DNA of 64,000 bases from Gibbula magus (taxonomy: Eukaryota; Mollusca; Gastropoda; Trochida; Trochidae), in contig OW388305.1 in assembly GCA_936450465.1 (NCBI GenBank), positions 43,031,506 to 43,095,505 of the forward strand, in the 5' to 3' direction. The notes under the pieces were generated by a model, which worked only from the letters and a program-made list of their open reading frames with translations, made no database searches and had not been told where the DNA came from. Within the stretch, counting starts at the first letter, position 1. Each line of letters opens with the position of its first letter. Made by a program: the position numbers and the translations under genes. Of this stretch, positions 60,101 to 64,000 are shown piece by piece.

Positions 60101-60940
60101 AGGTTTTGTTGGACAATATCATCATGATCACAGAACTGTTGAGTTTCGGTCCAAAAGGTGACACACCAGTGCGTTAAGTGATACTGGCAGTCATCAACAC
60201 GCTATTTATTAAACGGATCGAAAATGAGCTTATGCAACATCTGTGGAAGAATAATTTTCCAGCTTTGTGTTCAGCCAGTACTTCCGAAACCCAGCGATTC
60301 CACGATCCAACAGAATATATTTTGCAACAAGAAAATAACAACCAGCACGTGAAACCCGGACGAAGCGTGCAGCAAATCGTGCGACAGGGGTTGTTACTAA
60401 ATATGTATTTGACATTGGTCGCGTTGACCTGTTAACAAACATCTCCGGTATAAATCTGCATTGCCTTGCTACCCGTCCATGCCGTTGGCTCAACTGTAAT
60501 CAGCATATGTGTTCTATTTCACATCATTCAATACTAAATTTGAAACCCGGACGAAGCGTGCAGCAAATCGTGCGACAGGGGTTGTTACTAAATATGTATT
60601 TGACATTGGTCGCGTTGACCTGTTAACAAACATCTCCGGTATAAATCTGCATTGCCTTGCTACCCGTCCATGCCGTTGGCTCAACTGTAATCAGCATATG
60701 TGTTCTATTTCACATCATTCAATACTAAATTTAAGGACAATAAATTATTACAAAAATGCATTACCGCCCTAAGAAAATCGAAGTGATTTTCATGTGGCTA
60801 AACGACAGTAGCTTGTTGCTTGGAATAAGATATCCACAACAGTTCAAGTTCAGTCCTACCAGAAACCATTTAATAAGTATTTACTAATTATTAATTCACT
60901 ACTTACCAAGTTCTGAAAAAGGTCTCCCCTCGGACGCCAT
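41459..60940 (-). CDS. CDA: Cytidine deaminase gene (five coding exons)
   Basis: Cytidine deaminase converts cytidine and deoxycytidine to uridine and deoxyuridine in pyrimidine salvage; the enzyme is a cytosolic homotetramer in animals. The minus-strand exons are 60940-60907, 48114-47995, 44589-44478, 43204-43147 and 41578-41459. Each junction has GT at the donor and AG at the acceptor, and the phases join without error (34+120+112+58+120 = 444 nt, 147 residues plus TGA). The product begins [11 protein letters not shown]. It has [11 protein letters not shown] at about 29-39, NVENASYG at 54-61, SVCAERVA at 63-70 with Cys65 and catalytic Glu67, and GPCGACRQ at 97-104 with Cys99 and Cys102. These zinc-ligand positions match human CDA (146 residues). 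The C-terminus has the expected [12 protein letters not shown] segment. Introns are about 12.8, 3.4, 1.3 and 1.6 kb and are loaded with transposons. I see no lesion, so I call it functional. Confidence 0.93.
41600..41926. mobile_element. Diverged TTAA MITE, right part, in CDA intron 4
   Basis: It ends GTGTTACAGTCCCT then TTAA, with an interior related to 20840-20955 (CTTAACCGAATCAT ... CATTCGTTTTAGAA). It lies just upstream of the CDA exon 5 acceptor. Confidence 0.45.
42045..42107. repeat. (TA)n microsatellite in CDA intron 4
   Basis: About 31 TA dinucleotides. The open frames through it are artefacts. Confidence 0.97.
43147..43204 (-). CDS. CDA: CDA coding exon 4 (PCGAC zinc motif)
   Basis: This 58-base exon lies after a GAATAG acceptor and before a GTAAGA donor. 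It encodes [19 protein letters not shown]. The PCGAC motif supplies the other two zinc ligands. The length and phase fit both neighbours. Confidence 0.93.
43215..43480 (+). mobile_element. Decayed family C relative (CDA intron 3)
   Basis: CTCACAAGGTGAGATAAACT, TGTATTTGACAAGAATTGAC and CCACAGTAACAATGTGACGA match family C with decay. It lies just upstream of the CDA exon 4 acceptor. Confidence 0.5.
44010..44122 (-). mobile_element. tRNA-like SINE head, minus strand
   Basis: The minus strand reads CCAGTTGGTAGAGCGTCTGG and then GGATTCGATTCCCGGTCGCG, A-box-like and B-box-like segments of a tRNA. Stem pairing is too poor for a real tRNA gene. The flanking sequence continues beyond the 9-bp-flanked MITE at 44123-44313. 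Confidence 0.55.
44123..44313. mobile_element. Second CAGTCT MITE copy, in a SINE
   Basis: Its right part (TTTAATTCCTCGGAACAGGG and onward) is the reverse complement of sequence in the 10.8-kb copy. GGGAGCCCG flanks both sides (44114-44122 and 44314-44322), a 9-bp target duplication. It interrupts a minus-strand tRNA-derived sequence. Confidence 0.7.
44478..44589 (-). CDS. CDA: CDA coding exon 3 (active-site exon)
   Basis: The acceptor is AAACCAG and the donor GTAAAT. The exon encodes [18 protein letters not shown]: the substrate-binding N.E motif, the first zinc-binding Cys and the catalytic Glu of the CAE motif. It ends two bases into the codon for Cys89. Confidence 0.94.
44619..44675 (-). 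mobile_element. 57-bp SINE-tail insertion with 12-bp target duplication
   Basis: AACTGTTAAAGG flanks a 57-bp insert (44607-44618 and 44676-44687). On the minus strand the insert ends GCGGCGTTAAACAATAATTC then ACTCACTC. It is an extreme 5' truncation of the family at 4246-4499, 31 bases upstream of CDA exon 3. Confidence 0.85.
44685..44872 (+). mobile_element. TTAA MITE family 2, left part
   Basis: AGGTACATCCATTGTGTTGT and onward is collinear with 35951-36130, then stops abruptly at the LINE ORF1 remnant. Confidence 0.7.
44873..45655 (+). pseudogene. LINE ORF1-like protein remnant
   Basis: The frame reads [20 protein letters not shown], then [36 protein letters not shown] and [12 protein letters not shown]. 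This is the RNA-binding (RRM plus C-terminal) part of ORF1 proteins of L1/CR1-type LINEs, which coat LINE RNA. A frame change near 45340 leads to a low-complexity continuation ([18 protein letters not shown]). It begins directly after a truncated TTAA MITE, so its 5' end was lost. Confidence 0.6.
45690..45865 (+). pseudogene. LINE endonuclease fragment
   Basis: The frame [20 protein letters not shown] then CSLIDLLF resembles the (N)GR..GD..G.(F)T....(G/C)S(L)(I/V)D motif near the end of APE-type LINE endonucleases. It follows the ORF1 remnant and probably belongs to the same copy. Confidence 0.5.
45960..46403 (-). mobile_element. AGCTCACGAGG repeat, diverged relative
   Basis: On the minus strand AGCTCACGAGGCCTGTAAAG precedes GGCGTCCGGCGTCCGGCG and GTAAACTTTTG, the layout of the 38.6-kb family. 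It lies between two LINE fragments in CDA intron 2. Confidence 0.6.
46408..46560 (+). pseudogene. LINE C-terminal zinc-knuckle fragment
   Basis: The frame reads [20 protein letters not shown] then [20 protein letters not shown]. This is the C..C...ED..HF...C tail of non-LTR polyproteins. A minus-strand repeat at 45960-46403 separates it from the endonuclease fragment. Confidence 0.6.
47184..47490 (-). mobile_element. tRNA-derived SINE in CDA intron 2
   Basis: Same family as at 21.7 kb, in reverse: tail GAGTTGGGGTTTAACGCCGC at the left, body in the middle and the tRNA-like head (GTTCGAACC.. and TTAGCGCGTTCGGCTTC on the minus strand) at the right. Confidence 0.85.
47550..47940 (-). mobile_element. 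Hairpin-headed element, family A, reverse (CDA intron 2)
   Basis: The hairpin at 47550-47695 is followed by the core with AGTGACGTCACGAAC and TTTTATGACGTCACAGG, ending TTCAACCATATGGGTAATAA. Same family as the 32.4-kb copy in reverse. Confidence 0.75.
47995..48114 (-). CDS. CDA: CDA coding exon 2
   Basis: The acceptor is TTTCAG and the donor GTGAGT. The 120 bases encode the N-terminal helix and first strand, with [19 protein letters not shown] and HVGTAVL, the conserved (A/S)YCPYS.F.VG signature of CDA. It ends one base into the codon for Gly52. Confidence 0.93.
48358..48545 (+). mobile_element. tRNA-derived SINE of a different type (MIR-like tail)
   Basis: The head GGTGGTGTAGTGGTTAAACT with B box AGTTCGAATCC is followed by TCCCTGGGTAAGGCACTTCA then CCCAGTTGTGTAAATTG. 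That tail resembles L2/CR1-type LINE-derived ends of MIR-like SINEs. It lies in CDA intron 1. Confidence 0.7.
48550..50285. other. CDA intron 1 sequence with an unassigned frame
   Basis: Mostly AT-rich with (TTA)n near 48657-48678. The frame at 49581-49814 ([20 protein letters not shown]) has some feel of a LINE C-terminus but no diagnostic motif. Confidence 0.35.
50298..50520. mobile_element. 223-bp MITE, copy 2 of 4
   Basis: Same family as at 33.1 kb, in CDA intron 1. CATAGTTAC is duplicated at 50289-50297 and 50521-50529. Confidence 0.92.
50532..50945 (+). mobile_element. Hairpin-headed element, family B (CDA intron 1)
   Basis: Hairpin arms 50534-50598 and 50611-50677 (AGAATAACCAAC ... 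GTCTAAATAATGTTCAG) are over 90% complementary. The core GCGGCCGCT ... CACAGTAACATTGTGACGTC ... TTGTTTTATGACGTCATGG follows, ending CACCCGTATGGGTAATAT. Confidence 0.75.
51590..51990 (+). mobile_element. Hairpin-headed element, family C (CDA intron 1)
   Basis: Hairpin arms near 51597-51651 and 51660-51717 (ATACCATGTTTATCTCATC ...) precede the same core as family B: GCGGCCGCTAGGAACAGCCC, CCACAGTAACACTGTGACGT and ATTGTTTTATGACGTCAAA. Confidence 0.7.
52922..53071. mobile_element. Foldback element in CDA intron 1
   Basis: CACAGGTGAAGTTTAGCGCA and CAACATACATGTAGATGAAC pair with GGTTCATCTTTGTTGGGCAA and AACTCCACCTGTG across the whole 150 bp. Confidence 0.65.
53335..53954. mobile_element. TTAA MITE family 1, with nested repeat
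   Basis: Ends AGGGGCAGTAGCATG and GCTACTAGCTGCTCCT (right end diverged), TTAA at 53331-53334 and 53955-53958. A foreign block at about 53645-53910 carries CGGACAGACA-type tetramers. Confidence 0.7.
54131..54405. mobile_element. TTACGGTCATC element, copy 1
   Basis: ATGACCGTAA occurs at both ends and again internally. It contains AAAGATGGCGGCAGCCGACC, which includes a YY1-type AAGATGGCGGC motif. A reversed copy is at 59534-59810. Confidence 0.7.
54868..55082. mobile_element. GGGCCATGTTCAAG MITE, copy 2
   Basis: Same layout as 37.2 kb (GCGATTGCTCAATGTAGCGC shared). It interrupts a finger of the zinc-finger pseudogene, which shows it inserted after that gene copy formed. Confidence 0.75.
55108..55323. 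mobile_element. 223-bp MITE family, copy 3 of 4 (216 bp)
   Basis: Same family. TTGATGCTC is duplicated at 55099-55107 and 55324-55332. It splits the zinc-finger pseudogene. Confidence 0.92.
55885..56650. other. CDA intron 1, no recognisable feature
   Basis: AT-rich intronic DNA with no repeat structure or exon that I can support. Confidence 0.5.
56658..56880. mobile_element. 223-bp MITE, copy 4 of 4
   Basis: Same family, CAACTTCCAAACGCAAGG to GCATTGGGAAGTTG. The flanks AAATATTGG and GCAAATTGG suggest a decayed duplication. Confidence 0.88.
57103..59482 (-). mobile_element. AGCTCATCAGG repeat family, long copy in CDA intron 1
   Basis: On the minus strand it begins AGCTCATCTGGCCTGAAAGG (59482), has (CCGT)n, then tandem units with GGATTCTAAATTGTAAATTT. 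It ends CTGATGAGCTACAAAGGCCA at about 57110. The 57.5-58.8 kb part is AT-rich and less repetitive. Confidence 0.7.
59382..59432 (+). repeat. (ACGG)n microsatellite
   Basis: About 12 tetramers with two substitutions, part of the repeat copy at 57.1-59.5 kb. Confidence 0.9.
59534..59810. mobile_element. TTACGGTCATC element, copy 2 (reversed)
   Basis: Inverted relative to 54.1 kb, with the same GGTCGGCTGCCGCCATCTTT segment and TTACGGTCATC ends. A SINE head adjoins its right side. Confidence 0.7.
59812..59945 (-). mobile_element. SINE head fragment in CDA intron 1
   Basis: TTGCACCCAACCCTTACCAT and the degenerate B box TTAGAACCCCGAAC match the reversed head of the 21.7-kb SINE family. The 3' tail is missing. 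Confidence 0.65.
60351..60732 (+). repeat. 191-bp tandem duplication at the start of CDA intron 1
   Basis: GAAACCCGGACGAAGCGTGC starts at 60351 and 60542. The two 191-bp units appear identical base for base. It is about 175 bases from CDA exon 1. It is either very recent or an assembly artefact. Confidence 0.92.
60907..60940 (-). CDS. CDA: CDA coding exon 1
   Basis: Thirty-four coding bases start at an ATG in good context (CTCAACATGG) and encode [11 protein letters not shown] plus one base of the next codon. The exon ends in G followed by the strong donor GTAAGT. That single base combines with AT from exon 2 to give Asp12. I preferred this start because it yields a 147-residue protein, the usual family length. 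Confidence 0.85.
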
Positions 60941-61324
60941 GTTGAGAAGTATGTTACATCAGCCAAAGTACGCATACACGAGTTGTTTTACGGTAGCGAA
61001 AGACATATTAGTGACCTCGTAACCAAAATCTAGGACAATAAAGATTACCCGAGTAGCATTACCCGACTTGCCTACTGAGTAGTGACTACTCAATATTTAA
61101 GTTTGATGTTAGTTAATTATCATGCTAAGCCGCTGAGTATATTTATATAAAATTGATAATCCAAAACTCGCTCCTAGATCTAGAAGAGAAGCGAAGGCTT
61201 GTGTGAAATCAAGCGATACATTGTAGATGACGCTACAATCAAATCGTCATAATCCCATTACATCATCAGCTAATGACATCACATCACAGTGCTTTGACAT
61301 AAAGGTAAGCCTATAATATGTGTT

Positions 61325-61465
61325 ACCGTATTTCCTCTAATAGAACCCGGGCCTCTATTAGAACCCGGGCCTCCAATACAACCCGGGGGTTAAGGGGTGC
61401 TGAGGTAAATACAACCCGGGTCTCCAATACAACCCGGGTCTCTATTAGAACCCGGGCTTAACGTT
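61325..61465 (+). repeat. ACCGTATTTCC / AACCCGGGCC repeat, copy 1
   Basis: ACCGTATTTCCTCTAATAGA is followed by about six (C/T)ATTAGAACCCGGGCCTC-type units. A diverged reverse copy is at 26690-26825. Confidence 0.7.
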
Positions 61466-61946
61466 AACTGAATACCCCGTGTTGCAACATAAAATAGTTA
61501 TATACACTCGTTTTCAGGAGAATTATCTCTGCTATATCAAAACACAACACAAATTGAATTGGGGGAAGATAGGAGACTTTAATTACTGCTTACATGCAGT
61601 CACTAGCACTGTCAATGCATCATACAATGTCAATAAATTTCAACTGGCGCAACACAAGTGAAGCACAATAATATCTAAAAGATACATAGTCTCCTATAAC
61701 ACTCCAAACCCCCAATAACAATTTTGTGAATTAAAGAAAAGAAAAGAAGCTTATTTAAAAACAATGTAACACACAAACCATTAATCCTAAAAACCACTTT
61801 GTCAGAATGACTAACACGAGAAAAAACTTAATCTTTGCAACTTGTAAGAATTGAGACCAATTCAACTATAATAACAAATGCATAAAGGGAATACAATTAT
61901 TCTTTAGAAAATGTGTTCAACAGGTGCAACATAGAAAGTAGCAAAG

Positions 61947-62345
61947 CTAAAATGATAACTTATCACCCATGATTGTTGTTGTCTGCAATCGTTGCAAAAC
62001 ACTAAATGCCAAATATCTCTGATATGCATTAGATGCCCAATCCCCTTGCGCCTTGATTAACTCCACGTCCACCCCTGAAGAATATGCGAAAGATGCACCC
62101 CCACGTCTGAAACTGTGACCAGAATATAAATCTGGATTTATTCCTATGCCTGTGAGGAAATGCTTTAAATTGCTTTCAAAAACCTCGTAAGTTAATGGAA
62201 TTAACTTTCCAGCAGAAAGATAAGAAAAAGCAGGTTGTTGGTTTGGGATGTGTAGTTTAGCCAACAAGTTTTTGTAAGCTGATACTGGACAAAGTCTAGA
62301 TGAAGGAATGGCCTGGAAGTAGGTCACGAGATCATGCGAGATGTC
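61947..62345 (-). pseudogene. Tyrosine recombinase fragment (DIRS/Crypton-like)
   Basis: About 130 open codons encode the C-terminal part of a tyrosine recombinase. SGHSFRRGGASFAYSSGVDV provides the H-x-x-R box, and ELIKAQGDWASNAYQRYL carries the later conserved W and the nucleophile Tyr region. These enzymes cut and rejoin DNA in DIRS retrotransposons, Cryptons and related elements. The N-terminal core-binding domain and the first catalytic Arg are missing. The frame is closed by a stop near 62346 with no ATG, so this is a 5'-truncated remnant. I cannot decide between DIRS and Crypton because no reverse transcriptase or element end is visible. Confidence 0.7.
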
Positions 62346-62417
62346 TCACTTCCGGGGAATACTCTTAAACTAACTTCTGCTATAAGCGACGCTGCGCTAA
62401 AATAGCGTTAGTTCAAT

Positions 62418-63791
62418 ATGGCGCTCTCGATCGTATATTGGCAAGAGTACGTCTCTGGCATGAAGAAATTGACCCGAAAGAGTGAAGCTTGCGTTGATGC
62501 AAGCCCTCCCCGGGTAAAACAGTTTCTGTTCGACCCCGAACAGAATGTTGTACTAGCACATGTACAAGCAAGCATGAGGGACAAGTGCTACAAAGTTCAA
62601 GTAAGTAGGGTACACGGTAGTATGCCCGTCGTAGGTTTGTTTACATCATATACAGTCAGTAGACATAAGCATTCGTCACTTGACGTTATGTCCATAGACT
62701 TGGGTGTTATTTTAGTGTAGCATAAATAATTTTCATGGATTTGATTTCTACCGTAATCTATTGAAATTGTCTACATTTGTGTAGAATCATCTTGGCTACA
62801 ATCTCATAATTTAGACTTTATTTTCCGTAGGTTATGAAAGGAATGAAACCAATTTGATTAACATATATTCATAATAGTAATAACGTGTAACATGGCCGTC
62901 AATGGGAAACGTTTTTATTTTATGTATATACTTTGGTATATCTAATGCCATTTATCAAATATTAGTCCAAAAATTTAATTGAATTATCTACTTCAAGCTA
63001 AAAAGATTTTAATTCAACCTGAAAAGTTTTACAACGATCCTTTTAGAACTCATCTCATGAAAATTATTTATGCTACACTAAAGTCTAAAATAACATGCAA
63101 GTCTATGGAAATCACGTCAAGTGACGAATACTTATGTCTACTGACTGTACCTACAACACACATAATGTTTTTGTTTCATGTAAACAAACCTACGATGGGC
63201 ATATATTTGGCCTAGGTACACAGAAGAGTATATCGGCATCAGTTTTCGCTCACTCATTTCAGTTCTCTCTCTCTCTTTTCATATATATATATATCATATG
63301 TTGCACCTAATGTTGTTTTTTCTTCCAACAACGAGTTGATTATGAGGTAATGATGCATTTTGTCGCTAAATTAATGTCTTAAATAAATCCAAGATCTCCC
63401 TTTTTGCAAACTCTAAAAATTTCAAATGATTTAATCATTTATATCGTTTGATGTAAGATTAAAAGGGATTGAGAAATACATCTTTGTAAATGGGCCTTTT
63501 TTAGGGTTTTTGGTATTTATATGAATTTTAACTGAGCCTTTGCCAATTATAATTAAAACTTCAAAATTTCAATGGACCCATTTTTCACCCAATGTGCAAA
63601 ATGGCCCATGGCCCCTGTCTTGCCCAAGCCCTGTTTTAAAATAAATGTTCTTGGAGGTTTGTTAAAATATAATGAAATGCATCTTTCATTTAGATATACT
63701 TAGATGATGACTACGAGCTCCAACTTACAAGATGCGAGTGCCCAATGACAAATTATAAATGTCATCATGTAGCAGCCACCCTTCTCTATGG
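62418..63791 (+). CDS. SWIM zinc-finger gene, 5' part (two exons)
   Basis: Exon 1 is 62418-62600 (61 codons from ATGGCGCTC) and ends at donor GTAAGT. Exon 2 is 63694-63791, from acceptor TTTCATTTAG to donor GTGAGT. The phases join cleanly. The joined protein has QFLFDPEQNVVLAHVQASMR, then YKVQIYLDDDYELQLTRCEC, then PMTNYKCHHVAATLLYG. The C-E-C ... K-C-H-H pattern is a SWIM zinc finger, a nucleic-acid or protein-binding module. In invertebrate genomes this arrangement often precedes a YqaJ-type nuclease domain, but that part would lie beyond the window. The 1.1-kb intron holds a MITE. A tyrosine-recombinase fragment lies divergently just upstream, so a transposon origin is possible. Confidence 0.72.
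62614..63216. mobile_element. MITE with long inverted repeats inside the SWIM gene intron
   Basis: Sequence at about 62620-62745 reappears inverted at about 63045-63212. The match includes AGTCAGTAGACATAAG and GTAGCATAAATAATTTTCATG. The flanks carry GGTACAC on both sides (about 62608 and 63214), a probable 7-8 bp target duplication. No coding capacity is seen. Confidence 0.65.
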
Positions 63792-63806
63792 GTGAGTAAC
63801 AAATAG

Positions 63807-63970
63807 GACTGCAAAAATTCACCACCACCTCAATTTGATTCGATTTTCGATTAAACCCATTCGATTCAATTATTTTCGATTCGATTCACAATCAGTTTAT
63901 CCTTCATAAAATCATTGAGCTGCTTGTGTCAGTTATCGTTATACCGAACCGAATCGTTGCAGCTCTAGTA
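63807..63970. repeat. TTCGATTCGATT-rich repeat in the SWIM gene intron 2
   Basis: GGACTGCAAAAATTCACC and GAATCGTTGCAGCTCT are roughly inverted ends around TCGATTCGATT-rich sequence, resembling a MITE. Confidence 0.45.
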
Positions 63971-64000
63971 AGAAAGTCATACGATACAATAATAAATCTT

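Overview
This is a gene-poor, AT-rich, repeat-dense nuclear window from an animal, most likely a marine lophotrochozoan and plausibly a gastropod mollusc. GT-AG introns rule out a prokaryote. The window carries DD34D mariner, Mutator-like, non-LTR and tyrosine-recombinase remnants. Several tRNA-derived SINEs share a 3' tail reading GCGTTAAAC then (CTCAC)n, a motif I associate with mollusc, especially gastropod, genomic repeats. The taxon is an inference from repeats, not a marker gene.

Three host genes can be supported. (1) A complete cytidine deaminase (CDA) gene runs on the minus strand from 60940 to 41459. It has five coding exons with GT-AG introns, 147 residues, and zinc ligands and catalytic Glu at positions equivalent to human CDA. 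Its first intron is about 12.8 kb and full of transposons. None of its exons is long enough to appear as an ORF of 60 or more residues. (2) A sulfotransferase-like type II membrane protein lies at 30131-31423 (+) in a single coding exon, preceded by a spliced 5' UTR. (3) The 5' part of a SWIM zinc-finger gene starts at 62418 (+), with two exons visible before it runs off the window.

Layout. 0-10 kb: repeat ends, MITEs, a THAP-like fragment and a minus-strand reverse-transcriptase remnant. 10.3-17.8 kb: a 7.4-kb unit bounded by inverted ends made largely of a 21-bp palindrome-bearing minisatellite and flanked by a 6-bp direct repeat. It is filled with nested elements: decayed LINEs, a PIF/Harbinger-like MITE, an internally deleted MULE with a perfect 47-bp hairpin, and a near-intact mariner. 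17.8-29 kb: SINEs, a polyG MITE and a tandem repeat densely packed with nuclear-receptor half-sites. 29-32 kb: the sulfotransferase gene. 32-41 kb: hairpin-headed MITEs, a CAATCTAGGAAT-type element with 52-bp and 32-bp tandem arrays, a RecQ-like exon remnant and paired TTAA MITEs. 41-61 kb: the CDA gene with its intronic transposons and a zinc-finger pseudogene split by two MITEs. 61-64 kb: a tyrosine-recombinase fragment and the SWIM gene.

Nothing here looks like an operon, CRISPR array or functional RNA gene. Most long open frames lie in tandem repeats or transposons. The most unusual structures are the minisatellite-ended 7.4-kb unit and a group of elements with interchangeable hairpin heads on a shared core carrying TGACGTCA sites.
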